A stretch of 64,000 nucleotides of DNA from Cladorrhinum sp. PSN259. Taxonomy: Eukaryota; Ascomycota; Sordariomycetes; Sordariales; Podosporaceae. Within the stretch, counting starts at the first letter, position 1. Every line of letters begins with the position of its first letter. The translations under genes were made by a program, and so were the position numbers. The stretch spans positions 1,268,922 through 1,332,921 of the forward strand of contig MU867060.1 in the NCBI GenBank assembly GCA_033725935.1. Reading direction: 5' to 3'. Under the pieces are notes generated by a model that did not search any database, had not been told where the DNA came from, and saw only the letters and a list, made by a program, of their open reading frames with translations. Positions 12,888 to 25,533 of the stretch are shown here, one piece after another.

Positions 12888-14329
12888 ATTGTGATATAAG
12901 TCAGTTCAACTCAGTTCTGCTCAGCGGTTTGAAGTTGAGGGTTTGAGGTGGGACGAGAGAAGGAAGAGACATGATAAAGAAAAACATCTTTGGACAGAGT
13001 ATACAGAGTAGTAAAGATGATTAACTGTTTTTACTACATCCAAAAAAAACCCTGGTATTTCCGAGATAACGATTTCTTTTTCAGACCTTGCAGAGAGATA
13101 ACTGAAATTCGACCATCCCCGCGCAGCACATCTATAACTCAGTTAAGGAAGTCGATCACGCCCCGTGGTTGGTTGGCTGGAAAGGTGCAGCTCCAATGTA
13201 GATAGAGGCGCTGATAAGGAGATGTATGACAAGGCGTTTTATATCCAGTGAGGTGAGGTGAGTGAGGGGGCAAACACCACCCCTCATCAGTCCACATCCC
13301 AGCTGCAATGCAACTTTCTTTTTCCCCCGTGGTTCATGAACCCAACAGATATAACAATGTTTGTATTTTCGACGTTGTTTTGTCGGCGTATCGGAGCCGT
13401 GACCGATGGAAAGTCACTGGGCTTGCTCGTTTCTTATTGGACTAATGGTGATGCATGAGAGGAAAAGGGATTGGGGGGATTGGAAGATTCCCCCCTCAAC
13501 TCCCCGGGGCAAAATCGGCAGTGGCGTGGGGGGAAGAAAAACGAAATCTGGAAACCCAAACTTTGGATTGAATCCTTTGACCCCAGAGATATCATGCCAT
13601 TGGAGGAAGTCGAGAGTCTTCAAAATCAATGGCATCATACGGCGGTCCCTGCATTGGAGAGGTTGATACTATGGTATGAGTGTATGTTGTGTAACACAAC
13701 CCTTCCTGATAAGCTTCTCACGTGGCTTGCCGCAAGATAAATAAGATATCTAATGATTTGTCAACAAAAGTCTGGCGAGTGGTAAAAAGAGCTCTTTTTA
13801 AGCTATTGGGTTGGAAGACACCGGATGGCTCACAGTGTCATACTGTTTTGGTCCTCAGCTGTGTCCACGCGTGTGTCTTTCGATATTTTTTTAAAGTTTT
13901 TTTTAGATTGAGATATAGGGGCAATTGGAATGGTTCAATGTTTAGGAGCTGTGATAGGTGTGCCTCTTCGAGGTTTGCAACAGTTACAAGGAGAGGAAGG
14001 CGGGGTGTTTGTTAGTGGGCGTGGTGCAGGGCAAGGTTATAGCACGACAGGAAAGTGTCCCAGAGTTCAACCTAAAAGCCCTGTATTCTGTAGGAATTAA
14101 TGGATTGAAGGCCCCCACAACACTGCACAACCGCCCAGAAGCACAGACCACACCTTATTTGGCTCACCGACTTCAAGTGTGGCTCCAAAAAAAGTTCTGG
14201 AGAAGCGGCAGAATTTTGAAAAAAGTTCAGCAACAGCTTCAGAGTCCAGAGAGGCCCTGGAAGACCCCGCCAAGCTATCGTCGCGACCTCGAATCCGAGC
14301 CTCACACGGCCGCGAGAAACATCAGAACA
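12888..14329. promoter_or_regulatory. Shared 5' region between permease and Utp4 genes
   Basis: This 1.4-kb region separates two divergent genes and should contain both promoters. I see no gene and no assignable motif. The Utp4 reading frame stays open upstream to 13958, but the translation there shows no conserved sequence. Confidence 0.5.
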
Positions 14330-17105
14330 ATGGATATCCACCGCTGCCGTTTCGTTGATTACCCTGCATCAGCAATCAATTCGGTCGCATTCACACACTC
14401 GTCGCTCCCATCATCAAAATACACAACCAAGAACCTCAAGAATATCCAGGTCCGACTGGCCATTGGACGCGCAAATGGCGACATAGAGATTTGGAACCCC
14501 CTTCATGGGGCATGGCACCAGGAGCTAGTAATCCAGGGCGGCCAAGACCGTAGTGTTGATGGGCTTGTCTGGGTCACCGATGCCGACGAGGAAATGGCCG
14601 ATGGGAAGATCATCTACGGAAGATCGCGCCTCTTCAGTATAGGTTACACGGCAACAATCACCGAATGGGATTTGGAAAAGGGAAGGGCCAAGAAGCACGC
14701 CAGCGGTCAGCACGGAGATATTTGGTGTCTTGGTGTCCAGCCCCTTACACACAAGGCGACTGCCGCCAGCAACGCCAACCGAAAACTCGTCGCCGGCACC
14801 GTTGACGGCAACCTCGTCCTATACTCCATTGAGGACGGCGACCTCAAGTTTGAAAAGTCGCTCATCCGAACTCCTTCCAAGAACGTCAAGTTTGTCAGCA
14901 TTGACTTCCAATCCCGTAACGTCGTGGTTGTAGGATGCTCCAACGGCACCATTTGCGCCTACGACATCAGAAATGGTTCGCTGCTCAGACAGATGACCCT
15001 CGGGACGGACCTTCGTGGGGGATCCAAGAGCATCATAGTCTGGTCCGTCAAGTGTCTGCCCAACGGCGACATTGTGTCTGGCGATTCCACTGGCCAGGTG
15101 TGCATTTGGGACGGCAAGACTTACACCCAGGCGCAGAGAATTCAGAGCCACACCCAGGATGTTTTGTGTCTTTCAGTCAGCGCAGACGGCTCCAAGATTG
15201 TCTCTGGCGGCATGGACAGAAGAACGACAATTTACGAACCCATGGACGGGCAATCTGGTCGGTGGACCAAGGTCTTCCATCGTCGTTACCATGGCCACGA
15301 TGTCAAGGCAATGGCTTCCTTTGAGGGCAGGGGCATGAGTGTTGTGGTTTCTGGTGGTGAGTTTTTATCTCTGATCCCTTGTCATCATCACAGCTAACAA
15401 CCATCTAGGCTCAGATTCCAACCCCGTCGTTATTCCCCTCCGCGGCGCTGGAAGAGAGTATCACAGAACCCTCTCTCACCTTCCACAAAGCACCACCCTA
15501 CAAAGCGCCCCCAAGGCGCGCCTCCTACTCAGCTGGTGGGGTACTGAGATCCGCATCTGGAATCTCCTCACCCCGGCTCAACAACTTCTAAATGACCCCA
15601 ACGCCCCCTCCCAGCTCCGCAAGAACCGCAAGCTCCTGGCCAAGGTTCTCGTCAAGGGTGAATCATCCATATCCTCAGCAGCCATAAGCGAAGATGGAAC
15701 CCTTCTCGTCGCTGCAACCATATGCGACATCAAGGTTTTCCAGCTCAACCTAAGCGGCGAGCAGCTCCAAATCAAGAAGGTCTCCTTCGAGGCATCAAGC
15801 CACGGCGCCAGCAAGATCCAGATCTCCCCAGATAGGCAGTGGATCTCTTGGGCCCAAGATGGAAGCAGGGTCATGACCGCCAGAGTAAGCAGCGACTCTG
15901 ACGACGGCAATTACGCAATCTCCCGCCCGACCAAGTTGAACCGACTCCGGCGCCAAGTCCCTAAACACGTCCTTCTCGGTGGGTTGGGATCTTACGATCG
16001 GAACGTTACGCAAATGGCCTTCTCACCTGACAGCAAGATGCTTGCTGTTGCTGATCTGGCTGGGTACCTTGACACTTGGGTGTTACACGGCCCTGGTGAA
16101 GAGCAGGAGCAGGCCAACGGCACGAGTGGCGAGAAGGATGACGACGACTCCGATTCCTCATCTGACGAGGATGAGGAAAAGGATGACTTGTCAAAAGAAG
16201 GTCCACGCTGGGTGCGTAATCCCAAGGCTGCGCTCCTACCCAAGTTGTCTTCCTCCCCTGTTGTGTTGTCTTTTGCCCCTGGGAAGCAGCAAGAAGAAGA
16301 AGAGGAAGGAGATTACGATCTTTTGGTTATTACGACGCTCAAGCAGCTTTTTGTGTTTAATCCCCTGGCTGGTGCGCTGTCCGAGTGGTCGAGGCGGAAT
16401 ACGTATCTCAAGCTGCCTGAACAGTTTAGAGACACGAGGGATCTAGTCAAGGGCGTCGTGTGGGATAGAACGCGGATATGGATCTACGGGGTTTCTTTCC
16501 TGTTCATGTTGGATCTGTCTCAAGACTTTGACCCGGAGAAGGATAATGCCAGGAGTGGTAGTGGAAACAAAAGGCAGCAGGGCACAAAGAGGAAGAGGGA
16601 GGGAGGAGGGAAAGAAGGTGGTGCCGGTGGAAGGATGGAGAAGAACTCGCATGCTTTGGGACCCCAAAAGGTTAGGGTTGCGGGTAATGGGGAGGGAAAT
16701 AAGATTGAGTGGGAGGAGGTTGATTTGATGATGATTGATGGGGGTGATGCCAAGAGTGCTACCAGTGGGGCGGAGGATAATGATGATGACGAAGAAGAGG
16801 AGGAGTACGTGGGTGAGCTGCAGCAGCTGAGAGGAGGTGGTGGTGGTGGTGGTGATGGTGTGAATGCGGAAGAAGAGGGTGGAAAAGAGGTTGAGGAGGG
16901 GCTACAGGAGGTAAACAAGACGGCCAAGTGGTGGCATACGTATCAGTTTAGGCCCATATTGGGGATGGTGCCTCTTGGTGGTGGTGGTGCCGAGGAAGGA
17001 GGAGATGATGATGGGGTGGTTGAGGTTGCGTTGGTCGAGAGGCCGTTGGCTGGTGGGGACCTCCCTGAGAGGTATTTTGCTGAGGGTGAGCGGGAGAGGA
17101 GGTGA
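14330..17105 (+). CDS. utp4: U3 snoRNA-associated protein 4 (WD-repeat, SSU processome)
   Basis: Two exons (14330-15356, 15409-17105) give 907 aa; the 52-bp intron has a GTGAGT donor. Utp4 is a WD40 subunit of the t-Utp/UtpA subcomplex, which binds the 5' external spacer of pre-rRNA in the nucleolus and is needed for 18S rRNA synthesis. The start MDIHRCRFVDYPASAIN matches the family N-terminus. WD-like blades follow (for example LAIGRANGDIEIWNP, YTATITEWDLEKG, DGNLVLYSIEDG, DSTGQVCIWDG, GSKIVSGGMDRRTTIYEP), with the second propeller encoded after the intron. The C-terminal half carries an acidic insert at about 16132-16195 and Lys/Gly/Glu-rich low-complexity linkers at 16545-16910. An open frame extends about 124 codons upstream of the chosen ATG without conserved sequence, so I use 14330. 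Confidence 0.9.
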
Positions 17106-17538
17106 ATAGGAAGGGGATTGTTTGTGCAAATAGCTACGGGGAGCCGTTTTTGTTGAGGGGTGTATCTAGTTGGATCACAATGTATATAAGAGGGTAATAA
17201 GCGTAAAATAGAATACCTAAAAAGGAGTTTAAAGGATGGGTTAATTTTTTTCCTCACGTGAAATGATATATCAATAATACCTCACACGAGGTGTAAGAAT
17301 CTCTTTTTTTTTCTTTCCTTTTTTTTTTTTCCCAGTTGGATTAGTTCGTTTATTAGGTCTCAAGGAACCAAGGAGCCATAGAAAAATGGGAGCATACACG
17401 AGTATGGACATGGTTAGTAGGCGTCGTAAGCTTTTTTTTTGGGGAAGATGTTCATCACTTATCCTCGTCGTCGTCCTCCTCGGTCTTGTACTCAAAAACG
17501 CACACTGGCAGAAAGTCCTTTTTTTGCTCTGCCCTATT

Positions 17539-17578
17539 TCTGCTGTTCTGCTGTTCTGCTGTTCTGCTGTTCTGCTGT
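17539..17578. repeat. Five tandem 8-bp units (TCTGCTGT)
   Basis: Five exact copies of TCTGCTGT were read directly. They lie downstream of the Utp4 gene in non-coding DNA. Confidence 0.85.
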
Positions 17579-18391
17579 TTTACTCCGAGCTGGGAGCTGG
17601 GAAGAGATAGGATAGGATAGGATAATTAGGGGAGACAGAGTTGGATGGCAAAGAAGATTTTTTTTCGAACTGCTATTCATTTTTCGTTTTTGTTATCATT
17701 TCAATTGTTATTGTTATTGTTGTCTGTTTCTGTCTGTTTCTTTCTGATCTGGTCAGGTCTAGCCTAGTCTAGTAGTTTTTATATCCAAGTGTAAAACAGC
17801 CGATGTTTAGAAGAAGAAACGCCATAATCACATCATATAAAAAAATAAAAATAAAAAAAAGACCTTGATTCCAGTTCCTGATGGACCAGTTTCCTTCTGA
17901 CCTTTCTGGGAGAGGGGGTTTCCCCCCCCCTTCTGATGTGTGGATTTGTCTGACAACGGCCCCCCTTTCTGATATCTCTCGCATTTTTTCTCGCTTGGAT
18001 TTATATTGGATTTTATGCAAGAAACGTTATCTTTTCTTATATGGGGGAAGAGATACAGACGTTATCTTTTTTTTTTTTTATATTGGGGAAGATACAGACA
18101 GACACAAACGTCCTTATATAGGAAGATAAAAAAACCGTGTTTGTGTGTGTGTGGGGATCTTATATGGAGAAAACATGGTATCTGGTTTCGTGGGGGGTAA
18201 ACTAAAAAGCTCATCGGTAGTCATTAAGAAATGTACAACTCTGAGGGCACACATAGAATGTGATTCACATCTCCCATGTTTGCTTCTGAATGGCCTTTGC
18301 TACGTTTAAGGGGGCGGCCTGAAAAGGGGGTATTATTATCATCGCTTCCAGTCCAGCCAGACGGACATTCCTCGCCGGCCTGACGAACCCC

Positions 18392-18604
18392 GGGGGGGCG
18401 GCGGGGGGGGGGGGCGGGGGGGGGGGGGGGGCGGCGGGGGGGGGCGGGGGGGGGGGGGCGGGGTGGGNNNNNNNNNNGATTTTCGTCCTTTTAGGGGGGG
18501 GCCTGTAAAGGGGGTTTTTTTTTGATGGGTTACACCCCCCCCACCCCCACCCCCCCCCCCCGCCCCCCCCCCCCCTCCCCCCCCCCCCCCCCCCCCCCCC
18601 CCCC
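18392..18604. other. Assembly gap flanked by poly-G and poly-C
   Basis: Ten N (18468-18477) follow about 80 nt of almost pure G, and about 70 nt of almost pure C follow 60 nt later. Such blocks next to an N run are most easily explained by homopolymer sequencing artefacts or an unresolved junction. Frames crossing it should not be translated. Confidence 0.9.
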
Positions 18605-21600
18605 GAAGCAAAAAGGGCAAAGTAGGATTTCTGACTCTGGTCCGAGGATGGAGGCTAATCATGTGCATATTCCATGGGACATCCAGTCGGATACGCGGAT
18701 GTGAAGTGGGTGGTGGTGGTTGCGTACTGAAAAAAAACTAGCGGAAGAAGCGGTGTTCCACAGTAGTCTCTTTCACCCAGTTACTCGGAGTTGGACAAGT
18801 GGTGGTGACAGGCGGATGTCTGACGCCTGATAGTTGGTCCGTAGCAAGTGAGAGACGCGCGTCACATGAAATCTCTGCCACGGGCTCGTGTGCCTGTGAC
18901 TGAACGGCGTGAATGTGTCTGCAGTTCGAGTAGTGTAGGTAATTATCTTGCCCTGGTGGAGAATGATTAGTCTTTTTAAACCCATATTTCTGGCCCGGGC
19001 ATGGGATATGGATCGTAACCCAGCTTGACACTGCTTTTGGAGCTTCGGAGTGAGTGGGAGGAGCAGAAAAGTTGCTGCCTGATCCATTTGTTTACATGGG
19101 GACAGGGGGCAGATAGTTGGATCCCTGAGAGGGGTTCATGAGGAAGTCGTCTCCCGGTCCGTATTGAGAGAAAAAAAGGTCCCTACAATTACTGCTTGCT
19201 GTTCTTTAGTCTAACAGCAAAGGAGCCTGAAGAGACCATGTGAATCTCGGGTTGATTTCGGTGGCTAAGAGGTGAAAATACATCGTGGCCGGGGTTGTCG
19301 TGGCCTCTGAACAAGAACCGGGCCACGGGGAAAATAGACGAACCGAAGGGGTCGACTACCAAACAAGCTCGGCTCATGATCTACGGGATTCCCGCGGGAT
19401 GGATTCTGATCTGTTGACTCGATCCAGGATGACGAACCCACTCGCCACGAGCTCTATCAGATACTATTTCGGGCAGGTCATGAAGCAGGATGAATGGCCC
19501 GGTTGGTTTACAAGGTTACAAGGGCGCTCGTCTACTTAAGACAAGACGGTTGCAATCGTCTCCAACCCGGACTGGTTGACTTTGCCGGTACCATATCTAG
19601 AGATAGTGGACTATAGAACGGGTCTTTATGAACGAACAAATTGCCAAGACCCGGCATCAATCACCACGAGTGTCGGACATTGATAGGATAAACGACACGA
19701 TGAGACACCAAGACGTGGGGGACAGACAGTTTGTCAGTTTGTCTGGAGAGAATCGATCGTCGTCCCTGAGAAGAAAAAAAAAAGACGGCGAAAACGAACA
19801 AAAGGGGAGAAGTGAGAGCGAATGGCCAAAGTGCCGCGTAATCGCTCATTTAGACGCCACTTGACTTCCACAGCATGCACTGTGTTCCCACAGAATCGAT
19901 GAGCTTCCAGACACTGTGTTGACGACGGTGTTTGATGATCTTGTTCGAAAATATTTTCCGATGTGCGACAAATTTATTTCCGAGTGTGAACATTTGAGGG
20001 CGATGGCTGGTGGCGAGTCTTTCCACGAGGCGTAACTTACAAGATCAAGATACGATGCCCTGAGATGTCGAAGGAAATCTCAAATGATCATGGTGGTCTG
20101 CCGTGTTCCCGAGGCAATGATACATTGATACGCACCTTTATCGGCAGGCAGAATGACCCAAAGAATGGCGAGGCTGAGTGGTGAACTAACCACGTCGATA
20201 TCCTTTTTGCCTATGTTCTCGAGGTCCTTGTAAATGCAGAATACATGTAACCATACATACCGTCTCTTGGCAAAAGAGAAAGGTGGTTTCCAGATGTTTG
20301 CCAGAACGATCCAACGAGAGAAAAGTGGTTCCTCAGCCACAAACTGGGACATTGGGATTGGCTCACGAGCCACGCCTCGTCATCCTGGGTCCACCTCCGC
20401 GTTCAGGTGCCTGGACCCCTGTGACCATTATGTTGAGCATTGCGTTGCGACTGCGACTTGCAGCTGCAATGTTGCATCCCATCCATTCCTTCCTCTTTTT
20501 GCGCCCGTTCCCCTCACTCTCTCCAATTTGAACCTTTGGTATTCTCAGAATATCCAATTGGACCGTGTTTGACAACAATTTGAAATAAGAAATAAGAATA
20601 AATAAGACGGCACGAATGATTAAAGCAAGACATTTTTAACTGTTGTACAGTCCCCGGTGGCTGCTGAGGCGGAGGCCGATGCGTCAAGACCCATTTTGGG
20701 GCGGAGGGACCTGCCATGCACGCTGATTGGTTGGCGCACCAGAGAACGCGCGTCCCCAGTTGAAGTTTTGGCACCCTCTGGCACCCATCTGCCCACCTGT
20801 CTCTCCCACCCCAACGTTCCCCTCTTTGGATTTCCATACCAGAAATGGAAGAGAACGAACGGGCTCGCCGTCTGTAAACACGTATCTTTGAACTAGGGAC
20901 TCAGTACCTCAAGTCCTCGATAGTTGATATGCGCTGCTCGGAGAAGCATACGAGAACCTAGGTGGTCTAAACAAATTGCGGGCCGAAAGGCGGGCGGAAA
21001 TGTAAGAGGAGGGATGAGAAGTGCGATTACATGTACTGCCACGCAATACGCACGCCAAAAAGGGTGAGTGTGCAATTATTAGGGGGGCCATACGTATGCC
21101 ACCTACGAAGTACCTCCCCCATTACACACACACACGACGGCCGACGCCCTGAAACCTTGCCCTCCCCACTCGCACTTCTTCCTCCCCTCCCCAAGGATCC
21201 TCAGCTTTATCCCTCCCATACCCCTTGTCCCTTCCGGCCCACCATCTACCCGTGGCCCGTCTCCCAAACCCTGCCTGCCTGGCCCTCCAGTGCATTACCC
21301 ATCCCTCTTCCCGCTGTCTGCGAGGCTTTAACTCCTCCATAATACCAACATCACGAACCACATCCGCTCTTTTAGGACGCCCGTGGCGCGAGCCCGTCCA
21401 TACGCCAGTCGTTTTTGTAAAAAGGCCACTGCGAGGAGGACAAAAGACGAAGACGAGGTCGACTTATTGCACGCGGCAACCTAGCGCGGCTGGGCAATTC
21501 GCAACTGGTAATCTTTTGCAATTAGGCGCCGCTTGACGAGCCAACTCCGCCGGGAAAAGAGAACGAGCGAGTCGATCCGACGACAGAGAAACCTCCACAC

Positions 21601-21892
21601 GAACATTCGCAAAAGGGTACGACGGTTGACGGCGACAACCTCAGGCTTACACGACGCGCGCGTCCTTTGCTAATCTCGATTCGCAACCGGTGGCGAGAAG
21701 TGGACGCTGCTCCAATTGCGGGTAGCTGACGTTGCCAGCAGCCTGGACTGAACAGCAGTCACGCAGCGCGCAACACTAAACAAACCCCTGGCGGCCACGC
21801 ACCTCCTACAGCCGCCCTGTATTTTATAATTGACATTCGACAATCCGATTCTCTCCCTCCTCGACGTCCAGCGCATTGCATCTGTACCAACT

Positions 21893-23329
21893 ATGGCTTC
21901 TGGTCGGGGAAGTGCCCCTCCGGGGGAGCCTGCTGGGAATGAATGGGCTCACGACCTACGGTTACAATTCGAGCAACTTTTGCGGACGAAAAGATTAAAC
22001 GAAATTCAGGCAGGATCCCGTCATGGCTCCCCATCACCACGAGAAGGATCATCGTCGCGAGGCCCCGAAGCATCCTATGCATCCGGCTCCCAAGCACCAC
22101 CACCCTCCTACTCGGCCGTCCGAAACCTTCCAAAGGTACCCACTCCACCAGCGCCGAACGACCGGGACTCGGCCAAGTTCAGAAGTATGTTGATCTCGTT
22201 GTCGGCAACTCCCACCAAGTACGAGAACCCCGGCCTCCTCGACGAAGCACTCCAGGTCATCCCATTGGATAGGATATATGGCGAGGCAGAGGAAGAGTCC
22301 CAAGTCATGCAGGCGCAGGCTGAGAGCATGGGTGACGGACGTAAACCTGAATGGGGTTACCAAGACTGTGTTATTCGGGCTTTGCTTAGGTATGTTGGGT
22401 CACATCCATTGGTCGGAGAATTTTGAGTCGGGTGCTAACTGTACGGGCTTAGGTGGTTTAAAAGGTCCTTTTTCAACTGGGTCAACAACCCAGCATGTCC
22501 AGTCTGCATGTCACCTACTCTCACACAAGGTATGACACCACCGACACCAGAAGAGAGCGCATGTGGTGCACTCCGAGTTGAGTTATATCGATGCTCCAAT
22601 GCCCAGTGCGGAGCATACGAACGGTTCCCACGATACAGCGACGTCTGGCGCTTGCTGCAGACAAGACGCGGGCGTTGTGGTGAGTGGGCCAACTGCTTCA
22701 GTATGCTTTGCCGCGCAGTTGGTGGTCGTGTCCGGTGGGTATGGAATGCCGAGGACCACGTATGGACCGAGGTCTATTCAGAGCATCAGAAGCGATGGAT
22801 CCACGTCGATGCTTGCGAAGAGGCATGGGACAACCCCAGGCTATACACTGAAGGATGGGGCAAGAAGATGTCCTACTGCATTGCCTTTTCCATCGACGGC
22901 GCAACCGACGTAACGAGACGATACGTGCGGAAAATGGAGTTTTACAATGAACGCAATCGATGCCCCGAGGAAGTCTTACTGTATATCATGCAGGAGATCA
23001 AGCATCTACGACGACAAAACATGCCCAAAGAAGCCAAGTTTCAACTTGAAAAGCAGGACTCGAGAGAAGATCGCGAGCTCCGCAGCTACGTCGTTGCATC
23101 AATCACACAAGCAGTGAGCGAACTTGTCCCAACAGCTGATGGGGGCTCGACTAGCGCTTCGAGACGAGCTACCACACCAAACGAGGACATCAAGCCCCCT
23201 GTTTCTGATGAGCTTCCAACGCGGCAAAGCGGAAATGCCGAGTGGGTGGCGGCTCGTGGGGAGAATGGTCGGCGGAATCAACGATTTCAGCCGCCTCACA
23301 ACCCAGGACCGCGACCCCCATTCTCTTGA
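21893..23329 (+). CDS. png1: Peptide:N-glycanase (Png1, transglutaminase-like fold)
   Basis: Two exons (21893-22389, 22453-23329) give 457 aa. Png1 removes N-glycans from misfolded glycoproteins in the cytosol before proteasomal degradation. The N-terminal 130 residues are Pro/Ser-rich and disordered. A zinc-binding region has Cys pairs CPVC (181-184) and C213/C218. The core shows Cys241 in RGRCGEWANCF, His268 in WNAEDHVWTE and Asp285 in WIHVDACEE: the full Cys-His-Asp triad. The conserved GWGKKMSYCIAFSIDG and VTRRYV elements follow. The C-terminus is polar and probably disordered. A stop-free reading from 21830 begins at TTG, so the ATG at 21893 is preferred. I recall that the Neurospora orthologue is described as having substituted catalytic residues; this copy does not. 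Confidence 0.9.
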
Positions 23330-23559
23330 AGGCCTTAATTGATGGCCATATAACCCAACCGAGCAAAGCGCCGCGTCGCCGAGTAACGGATTCGCTGTAC
23401 TCGCAGCATGATACCCACCGTTCTCAGACTGCGCGCCGATGCCAATTTGATATATGGATCAACTTATTGGTCGATGCAACCTCTTCTTTGCCTTTCTATG
23501 AAGGACATTTTGAACACGAATTTGTCGGGCATTTTCACATAAGTCCCGTTACGACGTTG

Positions 23560-23594
<35 letters not shown>

Positions 23595-25533
23595 TACACA
23601 GTATTTATCAACAACGCAAACATATTTTTCATTTGTCATTCACCACACTACAACATGAATCCTTTTATATCGTCTTGTGGTTTTAGCATGCGGCGCTAAG
23701 GTTCAACTTCTTTGCAGCTTTATAGGGAGAAACATATTTGGGATTACTTGGCAGACAGGTTTACCCCTGTTTTTGCCTGTGGGCGTCTTTTTATATATAT
23801 TGATTTGGGACCTGATGATAACAAAGTTATTGCTGATGACTGAATGGCAGTCAAAACAAAGATCAGCCGGGAATGGGAGGGAATTATTTGAAATTCTACT
23901 GTTGGAAGTAAACGATGAAGAAAGAAGGAAGGAAACGGGGAGAGAGAGACAGAGGGGGTGTGATGAGAAAAGCAAGCAAGCGGGTGTATATTCCGCCGGC
24001 GTACACACAAATAACACAATGTTTATACCATGTATTTAAGATGCGGGGAAAGTTGATGTTGAAAGAAGAAAGTGGTGAAATAGAAGATGTTGCATACAAA
24101 ATGTTTTGCTTTCTTTTGCCTTTGAAGATAATGTTATTACCTTGAGTGAGGTTTCTTGAAATGAAAAGAGTTTGCTGACTGACTGCTCGGATCTCGAGGG
24201 GATGATAAGACAGGCGGATGGATCTGCGTTTTGCCAAGTTGGAAGGGACGTTGTTGGATCTCTAGACTACTGTCTGTTGATCTTGTCTTGTCTTGTCCTG
24301 GGGTTGTTGTTCTATCTGCCAGGAATCATAAAGCTTATCTATCTAGGCCCCAAGAATGACTGGAATCAACTTTGACAATTTCTTGTATTAAGAAGGAAAA
24401 ATATATATATATATATATAATTCTAAAAAGTAAAATGAGATATAACTTCTGGTAAGGTAGGCCCTCGAAATACTGCCTGCGATCTAGTGATGATAATATT
24501 TCCAGAAACTGGCAAGGCTTGTGTGGTTTTGTATGTATGTTTATTTTTATTTTATTTTACCTCATTTTCACCAGTGGTGGATATATATATGTGTGTGTGT
24601 GTATTATCAACGCAGGAAAAAGCAGAACATCATCACGGGATCCTTAGTATAATACCCTAAAAAAAAAAAAAAAAGGATAAATATCTAAGCTTGAGGATTA
24701 ATAAGAAGTAAGGAGTAAGGAGTAAGGAGTAAGGAGTGAGGGGTGAGGAGTGAGGAATGAGGAGTGAGGAGTGAGGAGTGAGGAGTGAGGAGTGAGGAAT
24801 GAGGAGTGAGGAGCGAGGAGTGAGGAGCGAGGAGGAGAGTGAAATCAAATTAGTTAATTAGTGAAATATGCTATGCTATCCCCCCGGGTTTCAGTTCCCC
24901 GTTTTGGCTCGTGGGCCACCGGAGAGGCATACACACAGCCTTGAAGAAGGGCTGGACGGGGAGAGAGAAGGGGCTATCTATATATGTACAGTAGCATACT
25001 TTGACCTTATTGGAATAAGAAGAGGGAGAGGAGAGTAATACGGTTTCTTTTTTTTTCTGGGCCGTTTATGAATTAATAAAAGAATTGGGCTGTATCATCG
25101 AATGGGATTGGGTTTCCGAGAAGTTGAGGGAAGTTTTTGCCCCCTAGGGTCTGAAGAGGGGAGGAGGGAAAAAGGTAGGCCAAGTTTGTTAGGGGTGGGT
25201 TAAGGTGGGATTGACGAAAAAGAAGAAGAAGGATAAGGGGCCGGCCGAAAACGTGGTAGGTACTAAGTCTCAAGAGTTGAAATGCTAACTTTATTGTAAG
25301 TGAATTATTGGCAACTTCTCAAGATGAAGGAGAAGGAGAGATCCGGGATTATTGATGATGAAAAATAGGGAAAATATTGTTGAATGAGGCAAACACCAGC
25401 AGGGTGAGGAAATTAGAAACAGTGAATCGCACAGTACAGTAATATCCAAATATTATTTATAAACAAGAGAAGAACAAAGGGGTATCATCATCTATCTACT
25501 AATGCCGCATCACTCTCACCATCATTTACTAGT
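23330..25533. other. Gene-free stretch with microsatellites
   Basis: This 2.2 kb separates png1 and the converging ferric reductase gene. It contains a CT then CA dinucleotide run near 23562-23595, an AT run near 24402-24418, a GT run near 24590-24602 and the 7-bp array at 24711-24829. No convincing gene; the ends should be 3' UTRs of both neighbours. Confidence 0.6.
24711..24829. repeat. Heptanucleotide array, 17 units of AGGAGTG
   Basis: Seventeen 7-bp units, mainly AGGAGTG with AGGAGTA at the left end and AGGAATG, AGGGGTG and AGGAGCG variants. It is strongly purine-biased on the plus strand. It is not a telomere-type repeat and sits in gene-free DNA. Confidence 0.92.

Larger units (their letters stand above)
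17106..21892. other. 4.8-kb gene-free stretch with assembly gap
   Basis: No gene is recognisable. Contents: an 8-bp TCTGCTGT array (17539-17578), T-rich homopolymers, repeated CTTATATGGGGGAAGA/ATACAGAC motifs at about 18030-18170, poly-G/poly-C blocks and a run of ten N (18468-18477). The right part (21500-21890) is GC-balanced and probably holds the promoter and 5' UTR of the downstream peptide N-glycanase gene. Confidence 0.55.

Noticed and set aside
13958..14329. Upstream in-frame extension of Utp4
   Set aside because: The added residues are not conserved-looking, while the ATG at 14330 gives the standard Utp4 N-terminus.
17440..17525. Minus-strand reading that ends in an acidic tail (EYKTEEDDDEDK) before a stop
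   Set aside because: It is produced by a GTC/CCT trinucleotide-like patch and runs upstream into an 8-bp array; no exon with family sequence can be attached.
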